Shown: positions 35,798-44,284 of the stretch, in pieces
Position numbering within the stretch: position 1 is the stretch's first letter
How the letters are laid out: every line of letters starts with the position of its first letter
Assembly (NCBI RefSeq): GCF_016650635.1
Contig: NZ_JAEKFI010000001.1
Span: 1,364,001-1,428,000 of the forward strand
Source of the DNA: Pseudomonas sp. TH43
GTDB taxonomy: Bacteria; Pseudomonadota; Gammaproteobacteria; Pseudomonadales; Pseudomonadaceae
Direction: 5' to 3'
Length of the DNA: 64,000 nt
The notes under the pieces: model-generated
Database searches by the model: none
Seen by the model: the letters and a program-made list of their open reading frames with translations, nothing else
What the model was told of the DNA's origin: nothing
Translations under genes and position numbers: made by a program

Positions 35798-36478
35798 ATG
35801 TGCGGACGACTTACGCAGTACGAAGGCATTCATGACTTTGTGGCGGCGCTGAGCATGCCCAACGCATTGGTGAACAACACCGGCGATCAACCCTTCGAGC
35901 GATACAACGCAGCGCCGAGTATGCAGCTTGCCATCTTCCATCAGGAAGGTGAGCACCTCCACGCGGACATGGTGCGTTGGGGGTGGCGGCCACACTGGGC
36001 CAAAGACCGCGCTCCGCCAATCAATGCCCGTGTTGAAAAGGTGGCTCACGGTCCATTCTTCCGAGCGATTTGGCCGCACCGGGCGATTATTGCCATCAAT
36101 AACTGGTTCGAGTGGGTCGACGAAGGAGGCCCGAAAAAGCAGCCTTACCTCATTCGACGGAAGGACAGAACACCGATTCTGTGTGCCGCAATTGGACAGT
36201 ATCCCAGTGCCGAACATCCACCAGCAGAGCACGACGGCTTTGTGATCATCACGGCAGACAGCGCCGGCGGCATGGTGGATATTCACGACCGACGTCCGGT
36301 GACGCTTTCGCCGGAAATGGCTCGCGAATGGCTCGACCCGGCCACGCAAAAGGAGCGCGCCGAGCAGATAGCGCTGCTTCAAGGTGAGCCAACAGAAGCG
36401 TTCGAATGGTTCAAGATTGACCGTGCAATTGGAAACGTTCGAAACCAGGGCGCCGATCTTATACGTCCCATTCAATAG
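35798..36478 (+). CDS. SRAP-domain protein (YedK/HMCES family)
   Basis: 226 residues. The family crosslinks abasic sites in single-stranded DNA through its N-terminal Cys. Visible here: MCGRL with Cys2, YNAAPS, INARVE, NNWFEW (catalytic Glu) and DIHDRRPV (His motif). GGCGG upstream may be the ribosome site. The divergent umuDC and shared SOS box fit a role in DNA damage. Confidence 0.92.
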   Translation: MCGRLTQYEGIHDFVAALSMPNALVNNTGDQPFERYNAAPSMQLAIFHQEGEHLHADMVRWGWRPHWAKDRAPPINARVEKVAHGPFFRAIWPHRAIIAINNWFEWVDEGGPKKQPYLIRRKDRTPILCAAIGQYPSAEHPPAEHDGFVIITADSAGGMVDIHDRRPVTLSPEMAREWLDPATQKERAEQIALLQGEPTEAFEWFKIDRAIGNVRNQGADLIRPIQ

Positions 36479-36507
36479 TAAGTGCTATCCGGCTAAACCT
36501 GCACGCT

Positions 36508-36795
36508 TCCAAACGTTACGCGTAACGATAATAACTATGTCAGTTTACCTGCGCATTTTTCGAAGCGTTACGCGCAACGATAATAACCATGTCAGTTTAC
36601 CTGCGCATTTTCCGAAGCGTTACGCGTAACGATAATAACTATGCCAGCTTACCTGCGCATTTTTCGAAGCGTTACGCGTAACGATAATAACTATGCCAGC
36701 TTACCTGCGCATTTTCCGAAGCGTTACGCGTAACGATAATAACTATGTCAGTTTGGCTGCGCTTTTTTTCGAAGCGTTACGCGTAACGATAATAA
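36508..36795. repeat. Six palindromes in a 52-bp tandem array
   Basis: CGTTACGCGTAACG starts at 36514, 36566 (one mismatch), 36618, 36670, 36722 and 36775. The period is 52, 52, 52, 52 and 53 bp. The linkers are also near-identical (GATAATAACTATG, TTACCTGCGCATTTT and similar). See findings. Confidence 0.92.
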
Positions 36796-37071
36796 TTATG
36801 CGACCCCCGCCGGGGAAAACATTGTCTCGACCCATCATAAAAACCGACAACCGGTTGTTTTGTATGGAATTTTACAAAGCCAATTCCCAACAACAAAAAT
36901 AATGAATATCCAACCTTTCCACCACAAACAAAAAATGCAATGGATTTTGCTAAAATTTCAATTCAAAGCTTGACGCATACTCCATTGAACCACTAACTTA
37001 AATACAGCATCACTCCACGCCTCCTAACACCGCGCAACTCGGCACGGCATGTTTCTTTGCGAGATTGAAAA
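36796..37071 (+). promoter_or_regulatory. AT-rich region with a possible promoter
   Basis: No gene seen. TTGACG (36970..36975) and TAACTT (36994..36999) give an 18-bp spacing on the + strand, toward the small ORF that follows. Confidence 0.35.
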
Positions 37072-37176
37072 ATGAATATAGTTTTTCTTTTGACGATAAT
37101 AGTTGAGCTACTTATCAAACTCACCGAACTTTTACAGCTCTGGGGAACAGGCTGCCCAGGATTCACATCGTGGTAG
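37072..37176 (+). CDS. Possible small membrane peptide
   Basis: 34 codons beginning MNIVFLLTIIVELLIKLTE, with one hydrophobic stretch. A weak GAG lies upstream. The stop abuts the converging dam gene. Coding status is uncertain; it could be a TisB-like or other small membrane peptide. Confidence 0.3.
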   Translation: MNIVFLLTIIVELLIKLTELLQLWGTGCPGFTSW

Positions 37177-37971
37177 TCAAAACAATCCTCCCAACGACTC
37201 TGGCGCCCAGTTCATGATCACCAACTCGCCGCTCACCTCGGCTTTGCCTTGCCGCTGGTTGGTATTGGAGTAACGGATGTCCAGTGTCTCGAAGTGAAAG
37301 CCTTCGAACACACGGCGGATGTCGGGGTGGTCGTTGATGCTAACCATCACTTTGCCTTTGCATCGGCGCATGAAATCAGCCATCCGTTCGTAGTTCTCAA
37401 AGGGAAAGTCCACGCCGTACCCGGCGGTCTGCCAGTAAGGCGGATCCATGTAGTGGAAGGTGTGGGCACGGTCGTAGCGTTCTGCGCATTCAAGCCAGGG
37501 AAGGTTTTCGACGTAAGTTCCGGACAGGCGCTGCCACGCGGCCGAGAGGTTCTCCTCGATGCGCAGCAGGTTGATGGCCGGGGCAGTCGTCGCCGTGCCG
37601 AACGTCTGACCGGAGACCTTGCCGGCAAAGGCATGGTGCTGCAGGTAGAAGAACCGGGCGGCGCGCTGGATGTCGGTAAGGGTTTCGGGGCGAGTCATTT
37701 TCTGCCATTCGAACACCTGCCGAGAACTGAGCGCCCATTTGAATTGGCGCACGAACTCTTCGAGGTGGTTCTGCACGACGCGGTAAAGCGTGACCAGGTC
37801 GCCATTGATGTCATTGAGGACTTCGACCGGCGATGGCTGAGGCTTCATGAAGTACAGCGCGGCACCGCCGGCAAAGACTTCAACGTAGCATTCGTGTGGC
37901 GGAAAAAGCGGAATGAGGCGGTCGGCCAGGCGGCGTTTGCCGCCCATCCAAGGGATGATGGGTGTAGACAT
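37177..37971 (-). CDS. Phage DNA adenine methylase (Dam-like, D12 class)
   Basis: 264 residues. Motif I is PWMGGKRRL, the catalytic motif is DPPYWQTAG, and VEVFAGGAALYF lies in the AdoMet pocket. The start is ATG 37971. It may protect phage DNA from restriction or adjust packaging and timing. A LexA box lies 18 bp upstream. Confidence 0.9.
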   Translation of the reverse strand: MSTPIIPWMGGKRRLADRLIPLFPPHECYVEVFAGGAALYFMKPQPSPVEVLNDINGDLVTLYRVVQNHLEEFVRQFKWALSSRQVFEWQKMTRPETLTDIQRAARFFYLQHHAFAGKVSGQTFGTATTAPAINLLRIEENLSAAWQRLSGTYVENLPWLECAERYDRAHTFHYMDPPYWQTAGYGVDFPFENYERMADFMRRCKGKVMVSINDHPDIRRVFEGFHFETLDIRYSNTNQRQGKAEVSGELVIMNWAPESLGGLF

Positions 37972-37988
37972 AAAAAGCAAGACCTTTA

Positions 37989-38004
37989 CTGTATGGATAA
38001 ACAG
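37989..38004. promoter_or_regulatory. LexA (SOS) box upstream of dam
   Basis: CTGTATGGATAAACAG, preceded by TTTA, is a good match to the LexA consensus TACTGTATATATATACAGTA. It could control dam on the minus strand, the candidate RNA on the plus strand, or both. Confidence 0.7.
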
Positions 38005-38017
38005 GTGCTAGGCTCGC

Positions 38018-38123
38018 CGCGCTTTGTGCACGGAGCAAGAGCCTTGGCTGGACTTGCAGGGACCATCTGCAGGGACGGCGGTCGATCCGGATGTTGACGC
38101 ATCCGGATCGACCGCTCTTTTTC
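38018..38123 (+). ncRNA. Candidate SOS-controlled small RNA ending in a strong terminator
   Basis: A plus-strand promoter-like pair (TTTACT near 37985 and TAGGCT near 38009) overlaps the LexA box. About 100 nt downstream a 16-bp perfect stem (38078..38093 with 38100..38115) is followed by TCTTTTTC. No convincing protein is encoded; a 34-codon ORF from 37994 is possible. Confidence 0.4.
38078..38123 (+). terminator. Strong intrinsic terminator
   Basis: Arms GCGGTCGATCCGGATG and CATCCGGATCGACCGC around TTGACG, then TCTTTTTC on the + strand. The T-run is on the wrong side to stop the minus-strand lysis genes. Confidence 0.8.
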
Positions 38124-38664
38124 ACTTCGGTGTTGAGACTTCTTTGGCGTAAGCCTGACAGGCCGCGAGGGCAATCAGCCCCCGGTCACCGTCATCGGTG
38201 ATGCCGATAACTCGTTGAGCATGCGCTGGGTCAAGTTCGGCTCTTGTGGGGCCATGAACCACGCCGCCGGTGGCGGTGGTGGCAGGCATCGATCCATTGC
38301 CGGCGCCGGTGGTGGCGTCGAGTAGGACTGACAGGCGCAGATCAGCAGTGGCAAGACGGTCGCGCAGGCGACCTTGATCACGTTGGACATCGCTCAAGGC
38401 TCGGTAATGGGTTTGTTCACTGGTCGCCAGGCGCTGCTCGAGCGCGAGGCGTTTGTCATGTTCGGCACGCTGCTGCGCGGCCGAGGCCAGATTCAGTTGG
38501 TTGAGGGTTTCGGTGTGTAGTCGGGCCTGCTCTGCGAGCTGTTTGCCGTAGCGCCAATCCTGGACATGCCAGGTGATGGCCGTGGAACCACCGACCAAGA
38601 CGACCAGCAGTACACCTTTGGCGACCAGTCGATACGGCGTCGGCATCAGTTCGCCGAGACGCAT
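38122..38664 (-). CDS. Rz-like inner-membrane spanin
   Basis: 180 residues from ATG 38664 with GAGG 8 nt upstream. One membrane helix near residues 18 to 36 is followed by a long charged coiled region (EQRLATSEQTHYRALSDVQR), the usual i-spanin plan. With the embedded Rz1 it disrupts the outer membrane in the last step of lysis. Confidence 0.82.
   Translation of the reverse strand: MRLGELMPTPYRLVAKGVLLVVLVGGSTAITWHVQDWRYGKQLAEQARLHTETLNQLNLASAAQQRAEHDKRLALEQRLATSEQTHYRALSDVQRDQGRLRDRLATADLRLSVLLDATTGAGNGSMPATTATGGVVHGPTRAELDPAHAQRVIGITDDGDRGLIALAACQAYAKEVSTPK
38175..38390 (-). CDS. Rz1-like outer-membrane spanin lipoprotein (embedded in Rz)
   Basis: 71 residues in another frame inside Rz. 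A signal with lipobox LICAC precedes a Pro-rich mature part (YSTPPPAPAMDRCLPPPPPA). The embedded overlap is the classic Rz/Rz1 arrangement. Confidence 0.8.
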   Translation of the reverse strand: MSNVIKVACATVLPLLICACQSYSTPPPAPAMDRCLPPPPPAAWFMAPQEPNLTQRMLNELSASPMTVTGG

Positions 38665-39209
38665 AACACCGCCCTCGCCCGTCCCCACAGTTCCAGACGA
38701 TCCTGCAGGCCGTTGAGGCCGCCGTTGATCTTGCGGGTGATGGCATTGAATTCGTTTTGATCTGCCAGTGCGTTCAACCCGTTCACCGACCAGAACCAAG
38801 CGGCCGACTCGGCAGCCCACTGCGGCAGCTCAAGCAGCTCGGGAGTGCGCAGCAATCGCTCATCGCCGAACAGCGCCAAGCTGCAGCGCAGATAGTTGTC
38901 GTGACCGGTCACCTGGATCAGACCGCGACCGCGATACCGCTGGCCATCGCCGTCCGCAGCGGGAGTGTTGCCCAGTTTCGCGGCCAGGTTGCCGGTGTCG
39001 TATTTGCTCAGGTACTGGTCGCCGCCCAGTTCCCGTACGTATTGCAGCTGTCCCGACTCGTGACCGACTTGCGCCAGAAACGCAGCTTGCCGCTTCGGCG
39101 TGTTGATCTGCCGATGCGCCATGGCTGCGTTTAGGGCGGATACAAAAACGCCCGCTTGGCGGCGGGCGTTCGGCATGATGCGTTGTAGCTGTTGTTCCGT
39201 GATCGACAT
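38646..39209 (-). CDS. Phage endolysin, glycoside hydrolase family 19 type
   Basis: 187 residues from ATG 39209 with GGAG 6 nt upstream. Catalytic-domain segments QAAFLAQVGHESGQLQYVREL (His-Glu) and RYRGRGLIQVTGHDNY match chitinase-like phage lysozymes. It degrades peptidoglycan at lysis and overlaps the Rz start by 19 bp. The holin is far away at 61265, near the terminase. Confidence 0.9.
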   Translation of the reverse strand: MSITEQQLQRIMPNARRQAGVFVSALNAAMAHRQINTPKRQAAFLAQVGHESGQLQYVRELGGDQYLSKYDTGNLAAKLGNTPAADGDGQRYRGRGLIQVTGHDNYLRCSLALFGDERLLRTPELLELPQWAAESAAWFWSVNGLNALADQNEFNAITRKINGGLNGLQDRLELWGRARAVLCVSAN

Positions 39210-39224
39210 AAACACTCCAGACAT

Positions 39225-39246
39225 AAAAAAGCCGCTCGATGGCGGC
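39225..39246 (-). terminator. Hairpin with U-run before the endolysin ribosome site
   Basis: GCCGC and GCGGC pair around TCGATG; in the minus direction a run of T follows, then the GGAG of the endolysin. Confidence 0.5.
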
Positions 39247-39257
39247 GATGGGTTGGG

Positions 39258-40307
39258 TTACTGCTTCTCGACGTTGACCACCTTCAGCGGCGGCTTGGCG
39301 CCCTTCTTTTTCTTGCCCTTGCTCTTGCCTTCCTTGCCGGCATTGCACTCGACCGTCGTCGACCAGCCGGATTGGGTGAATACCTGCTCCACCGAATCGG
39401 CGAGGTACTCGCCATCAAGTCCGACCTTGAAACCCTGGGCGATGATTGGCCGCTCGGCGAAGATGTCTGTTCGGCCTGTCATCTCGAAACGCACATCAGC
39501 GGTCGAACGATTGAACGCCGCAAGACGGGCTTTAGCCGCCGCCTTGGCCGCGCTCTCGTTCGGGTAGATATGCCGATCGGTATGCACCGCCGGCAGGCCA
39601 TCCGGCGAGTCGTCGTTATCGACGTTGACGACCGCGAGCTTGCCGGTCTTTTTGTCCTGATGCTTGGTCGCAACAGCCTTGTGTGAGTTGCGATCGCCGA
39701 GACTGAATTGCCAGCGGCTGAGGTCGCTTTTTGTCAGGGTGATTGCACCGAAGGCCTTGCCGCTTGCCGTCTGCCCAGCTTGGCGCGGCATCACCAGCAG
39801 CTTTCCGTCGGCCACCTTGGCGGTGCAGTCGTATTGCTTGGCCAGCCGAGTGATGAAATTAAAATCGGACTCGTTGAGCTGATCTACTCGGGGCACCTTG
39901 GTCGACACCGGGCACACCGGTTGCCAGCCATTGCGCGCGGCAATGTCCGCAACAATCTTCGACAGCGGCACGTCCTCCCAGCTTCCACTGCGGATGGTCT
40001 TGCCGCTGCCGCGCATGTCGCTGGCCTTGCCCTTGATCACGATGGAATCCGGTGGGCCGGACACCTCGACCGAGTCCACCATGTAACGGCCCATGCGCGC
40101 CAAGCCTGTTTCGGTATAGCCCAGATAGACCTCGATCGAGCTACCGCGTCTTGGCAGTTGCACCTGACCGTCGCGGTCGTCAATGCGCAGCTCAAACTCG
40201 TCGGACTCCATCCCGGGTTTGTCCGAGGTGCGCAGCAACAGAAGCCGATCGTTGATCTTGGCCGTGACGTCGGCACCATCGGCGACGATTCGAAACATCG
40301 GGGTCAT
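39258..40307 (-). CDS. Phage tail/late control protein D-like (gpD)
   Basis: 349 residues from ATG 40307 with GGAAAG upstream. P2 gpD-like baseplate hub protein: MFRIVADGADVTAKINDRLL at the N-terminus and LNESDFNFITRLAKQYDC in the middle. The Lys-rich tail (KSKGKKKKGAK) is notable. Follows gpX and gpU as in P2. Confidence 0.9.
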   Translation of the reverse strand: MTPMFRIVADGADVTAKINDRLLLLRTSDKPGMESDEFELRIDDRDGQVQLPRRGSSIEVYLGYTETGLARMGRYMVDSVEVSGPPDSIVIKGKASDMRGSGKTIRSGSWEDVPLSKIVADIAARNGWQPVCPVSTKVPRVDQLNESDFNFITRLAKQYDCTAKVADGKLLVMPRQAGQTASGKAFGAITLTKSDLSRWQFSLGDRNSHKAVATKHQDKKTGKLAVVNVDNDDSPDGLPAVHTDRHIYPNESAAKAAAKARLAAFNRSTADVRFEMTGRTDIFAERPIIAQGFKVGLDGEYLADSVEQVFTQSGWSTTVECNAGKEGKSKGKKKKGAKPPLKVVNVEKQ

Positions 40308-40318
40308 GGATTCTTTCC

Positions 40319-40346
40319 AAAAAAAAACCCGCACAAGGCGGGTTTT
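40319..40346 (-). terminator. Rho-independent-type hairpin between gpX and gpD
   Basis: AAAACCCGC pairs with GCGGGTTTT, with a T-run on the minus strand. Confidence 0.75.
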
Positions 40347-40397
40347 GAAGGGGTGTAGCTGCAAGTGTCGCAAGTGCAACACCATAAATGTAGCTCA

Positions 40398-40604
40398 TTA
40401 ATCCCACAGCGAGATGCCTTCTTGAGTCGGAGTTGGCAGATCCGGCAACGTGATCAGCACCCCGACCCGGTAGGGCTGAGGCTCATCGGCCAGCCCCTGA
40501 TTGGCATCAAGCACCGCCTCGGTGCTGCCGTTGAGGTGGCCGTAGTAGTTGTGGCAAATGACATCGAGCATGTCTCCGTCAGATGTCCTGCATGTCATCG
40601 CCAT
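40398..40604 (-). CDS. Phage tail protein X (gpX)
   Basis: 68 residues. The start is ATG 40604, which has GGAG 10 nt upstream; ATG 40598 is an alternative. The LysM-like sequence RTSDGDMLDVICHNYYGHLN and YRVGVLITLPDLP are typical. It overlaps the end of gpU by 26 bp. Confidence 0.88.
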   Translation of the reverse strand: MAMTCRTSDGDMLDVICHNYYGHLNGSTEAVLDANQGLADEPQPYRVGVLITLPDLPTPTQEGISLWD

Positions 40605-41424
40605 AGCGCACAAACTCCAGAGTAAAGCCCTGCTTGCGAGGGATGCCGCCGTGCAACAGCGCGCTTTGTTCTTCGTTGATGTTCTTCAGGCACCACGTCC
40701 CGATCACCTCGCCGTACCCCGTGGTCAGGGTCAGCGGCTGAAGCCTGGCGCCGATCGAGCGCAACGTGTCGAGCTGCTTAAGCCCCCCCTTGAAGCCCGG
40801 GTAGATCGTGCCCTTGAGCGTCATTTTTTCTTCACCCATGCCCACGGCCTGCTGCGCCGGCCGGCGCGACAAACGCTCCTGCGAGGCCCAGCGGAATTCG
40901 GTCGAGCGGCTCAGCTCGTCGAATGCGGCCGTGTCCAGGTTGAAGAAGTACGGCTGAAGTTTCGGGTCGCGCGGCTGGATGATCATCAGGTGCGGGAACG
41001 GCTTCACCGCCTCCGGCGCCGGCGTGGCGTCCACGGCAAAGGCGCTGGTCGGCACGATGTTGGCCAGCTTTGGACTGACCTTGCCGGCGACGTTGTTGAT
41101 CGCCGTCGCCGCCTTGCCCGCCTGTTCCTTCAGTGTGCCTAACCGCTCCTGTACCTCAGTGGCGGCGCGGGTCGCTCGACCGTACACCGCCACCACCTGA
41201 CCGACCTTGGCTTGCGCGGCATCCACACTGCGCATCACCCGCTGAAGCTTGGCGCCGATCGCTGGCCCCACGAACGGGATATTTTCCAGCTCGGACGCCG
41301 CGCCGGTCAGCTCGCTGATGGCGCCGTTGACCGGCGTCAACATGCCTTCAGCGCTGCGCCGGCCGGTCTCGGCCGCCTCGGTCAGGTACTTGAGGCTTGA
41401 TTGCATCTGTTCCATGTAAGCCAT
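40579..41424 (-). CDS. Phage tail protein gpU with N-terminal extension
   Basis: 281 residues from ATG 41424 with AAAGGGG upstream. The C-terminal part (about 150 on: PHLMIIQPRDPKLQPYFFNL, RPAQQAVGMGEEKMTLKGTI) is gpU. P2 gpU is about 160 residues, so the N-terminal 130 residues of helix-rich sequence are additional. Confidence 0.85.
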   Translation of the reverse strand: MAYMEQMQSSLKYLTEAAETGRRSAEGMLTPVNGAISELTGAASELENIPFVGPAIGAKLQRVMRSVDAAQAKVGQVVAVYGRATRAATEVQERLGTLKEQAGKAATAINNVAGKVSPKLANIVPTSAFAVDATPAPEAVKPFPHLMIIQPRDPKLQPYFFNLDTAAFDELSRSTEFRWASQERLSRRPAQQAVGMGEEKMTLKGTIYPGFKGGLKQLDTLRSIGARLQPLTLTTGYGEVIGTWCLKNINEEQSALLHGGIPRKQGFTLEFVRYGDDMQDI

Positions 41425-41434
41425 GAAAGCCCCT

Positions 41435-44245
41435 TTAAATATGCGGTTCGTCGTACAGCTTGGCGGCATTCTGTTTCGCCGCGTCGGCCATCATTCGCTG
41501 CATGTGCGGCATCAGATCCTGAGCCATTTTCTGCGGGTCTTTGACATCACCCTGCACCGTGACCGGCATGTTCAGCGAGTATTGAAACTGCTGATCGACT
41601 TTCGCCGGTACCGGCTTTTCTGGCTCCTTGGCCTGGATCGCCAAGGCCACCGATTTCAGCGGCTCGGTGATCGCCATCGAGCGCGCGGCATCTCCAAGCA
41701 CCGGGCCTTGCGGCGGCACCTGCGCCATCATCAGCGGGGTCGTCGGTACCGGGGCTTTTTCCTCGGGCTTTTCATCCTCGCCACCGAACAACGACTTGCC
41801 CAGGGAACCGCCCAGCGCGGCGCCGCCCTGGCTGCCGAGGTAAGCCCCGATCAAGCCGCCGATCGCTGTGCCGATGATCGGCACCACCGAACCGATGGCC
41901 GCCCCTGCGGCGGCGCCGGCCATGGTGCCCGCCAGATTGCCGGCAGCCGCGCCGTAACCCTCGGCCTTTTCGTCCTTGGTCTTGGCGTTCTCGAAGGTGT
42001 CATAAGCCATCGAACTGGCTTCCATCAGCGAACCGCCGGGAATGAACTTCCCGACCTTGCCGACCTTGCCGGCCATCTTCATCACGGTGCCCAGCTTGGA
42101 CGCCGCCGCCCCGGGAACCGGCGGCACTGGCGGAATCGGCGGCCGTGGCACGGGCACCGGCGGACGGGGTACGGGCGGACGCGTACCACCGGCACGGCGG
42201 CGGGAGCGTCTCGACCCACGCGAACGTCGACGCGATTCACCCGGCCCGTCCGCACCACCCGCACCGCCGCCGCCCATGGCACTGGCGTTGACGACAAACA
42301 CCTTTTTGACTTCGTCGCCGCCTCCGCCTGACTCGCCGTCACCGTCGCCATCATCGCCACCTGAGGCCGCTTCCTTGGCCAGCGAAACCACTTTGAGGCC
42401 GGTGGCGATCAGGTTGAATTTGCCAGCTTTCTTGTCTTCGCCCTCGCCGCCCTCGTCGTCGCCATCGCCTTCGCCGTCGATGGGCACGCCCTTGTACGCG
42501 GCCACGGCTTTGAGGCCGGTTTCTACCAGCGACAGCGCCTTGCCGGCCTTGCCCTTAGGTTCGGCCTCCTTGTCGTCGCCATCGCCGTCACCGTCCTTGG
42601 CGTTGGTCACAAAGACCTTCTGCACCTCGCCGGACTTGCCGCCGCCCAAGGATCCGCGCGCCAGATTGAACAGGCCTTTGCCGATCTTGAACGAACTGAA
42701 CAAGCCTTTTAGGGCGATCAGGCCACCGCCGACCGCGACAACGCCCGTCACCACCCCGGGCGCGCTGTCAGACAGCGACGTGATGCCCTTGGTGACTTTG
42801 GTTAGCGAATCGGCCACCAGATCCGTGACCGGCCGCAACGCGTCCCCCACGCTGCGCATGGCGTCGTCCATCGACTGGGCCATTTCGGCCCACTTCTGCG
42901 AGGACGATTGACGCCGCTCGGCAAGGTTCTTGTCGAGGATCCCGGTCGCATCGCGCGAATCGTTCTTGAGCTGCGCATACAGCGCCTTGTTCTGCATGTA
43001 GGCCGACAGCGCGGCCTTGACCTGCATGTCAGCGAACAGGTCGCCGGTGCGCAAGGACTCCTCCAGCGAGGCCATCATGGCCTTGGCCTTGTCCGGGTTG
43101 GCTTCCTTGCTGATCTTCGACGTCGCTTCAGCCATGGCCGCCGCGCGCTTCGGATCCGTCGCCTGAATGTACTTCTGCGCCAACGCCATGCTGGTTTCGA
43201 GCGTCGACATGCCGTTCTGCAAACCGGTCTGCATCGAGCCCTTATAGTCGATACCGGCCTTCTCGTACGCCTTCACGGTGTCGGTTGAGCCGATTTTACC
43301 CATCCAGTTTTTCAGGTTGTTGGCCGCCTCGTCCGAGCTGCCAGCCTGCTTCATCTGCACTTGCAGCATGGCGCCCAATTGCGTCACCGCGTCCATGCCG
43401 GTGATGCCGTTGCTCGCCATGTTGGCCAGCAGCTCGGGGAACCACTTGGCCATATCGGCCGCTTCAAAGCTGCCCGCCTGACCTTGATAGGCGATCGCTT
43501 CAAGCGCCTGCTGCATCTCTTTGGCGTCGGTGATCTTGGCGTTCTGTCCCAGGGCATTGATCATCTTCGCCGTGTCGACACCGCTGGAGCCCTGCCCGAC
43601 GACAAACTTGGCCGCGACCGGCGCGTATTCCAGCGCCTTGCTAAGCTCCATACCGGCGCCGACCAACTGGTTAACCACGTCGGCCACGTCGTTGCGCGCC
43701 ATGCCGGTGTCGCGGGAAGTGTCGATGATCTTGCGCGACATCTCCTGTTCTTGTGGCTTGTTGGCAATGCCGGCCTTGATCGCGATGTCCCGCACGATCG
43801 CGCCAAAATCAGCGCTAACCTTCGTCGGCACCGCCAGGGCACCGATCCCCACAACCGCCGCACCGGCAGCGCCATTCATGCCTTTAACGCCGGCATCAAG
43901 CTGCTGCTGCCCCCGGGCTTTCTGCTCGGCCTTGTTCGCCGCCCGGCCCATCGACTGATAGGCCTTCTCCAGCCGACCGACTTCAACACCCTGCTTTTTC
44001 AGGCTGTCGAGATTGGAATTCAACCGGCCCAGCAGTTTCGACGCGCCAGCCGAACCACTGTCATGCGCCTTTTTCCACTCATCGCGCAGGCGGATGGTGT
44101 CGCCGATCGCACGTTGCAAAACGCGCGCTTTCTTGCCTTCTTCTTCAAGGCGCTTGATGCGCCCGGTGACGTCCTTGAACGCGGCGCCGACCGTCGAACT
44201 GACAGCCCCGCCAATGACCAGCCCGAGGGCGAGTTTGTTCGCCAT
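41435..44245 (-). CDS. Tail tape measure protein
   Basis: 936 residues; sets tail length. The N-terminal part is long and helical, with TP901-type core sequence (GVDTAKMINALGQNAKITDAK, QAGSFEAADMAKWFPEL). A central segment of about 170 residues (near 540 to 710) is low complexity: Asp-Gly runs (DGDGDGDD), Arg-Ser runs and Pro-Val repeats. Hydrophobic Gly/Ala helices lie near residues 770 to 815. It follows the tail assembly chaperone, as expected. Confidence 0.9.
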   Translation of the reverse strand: MANKLALGLVIGGAVSSTVGAAFKDVTGRIKRLEEEGKKARVLQRAIGDTIRLRDEWKKAHDSGSAGASKLLGRLNSNLDSLKKQGVEVGRLEKAYQSMGRAANKAEQKARGQQQLDAGVKGMNGAAGAAVVGIGALAVPTKVSADFGAIVRDIAIKAGIANKPQEQEMSRKIIDTSRDTGMARNDVADVVNQLVGAGMELSKALEYAPVAAKFVVGQGSSGVDTAKMINALGQNAKITDAKEMQQALEAIAYQGQAGSFEAADMAKWFPELLANMASNGITGMDAVTQLGAMLQVQMKQAGSSDEAANNLKNWMGKIGSTDTVKAYEKAGIDYKGSMQTGLQNGMSTLETSMALAQKYIQATDPKRAAAMAEATSKISKEANPDKAKAMMASLEESLRTGDLFADMQVKAALSAYMQNKALYAQLKNDSRDATGILDKNLAERRQSSSQKWAEMAQSMDDAMRSVGDALRPVTDLVADSLTKVTKGITSLSDSAPGVVTGVVAVGGGLIALKGLFSSFKIGKGLFNLARGSLGGGKSGEVQKVFVTNAKDGDGDGDDKEAEPKGKAGKALSLVETGLKAVAAYKGVPIDGEGDGDDEGGEGEDKKAGKFNLIATGLKVVSLAKEAASGGDDGDGDGESGGGGDEVKKVFVVNASAMGGGGAGGADGPGESRRRSRGSRRSRRRAGGTRPPVPRPPVPVPRPPIPPVPPVPGAAASKLGTVMKMAGKVGKVGKFIPGGSLMEASSMAYDTFENAKTKDEKAEGYGAAAGNLAGTMAGAAAGAAIGSVVPIIGTAIGGLIGAYLGSQGGAALGGSLGKSLFGGEDEKPEEKAPVPTTPLMMAQVPPQGPVLGDAARSMAITEPLKSVALAIQAKEPEKPVPAKVDQQFQYSLNMPVTVQGDVKDPQKMAQDLMPHMQRMMADAAKQNAAKLYDEPHI

Positions 44246-44284
44246 GTCATGGCCCCCATGTGCCCAGCCTTATCGGAAAGCGGC

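Noticed and set aside
36508-36795. CRISPR array
   Set aside because: Linkers between the palindromes are near-identical rather than unique spacers, and no cas genes are present.
30729-37971. Integrase or phage repressor in the left end
   Set aside because: None of the genes has tyrosine or serine recombinase motifs or a repressor helix-turn-helix; UmuD is LexA-like only in its peptidase part.
38078-38123. Terminator of the spanin gene
   Set aside because: The T-run is on the plus strand; the spanin genes run on the minus strand.
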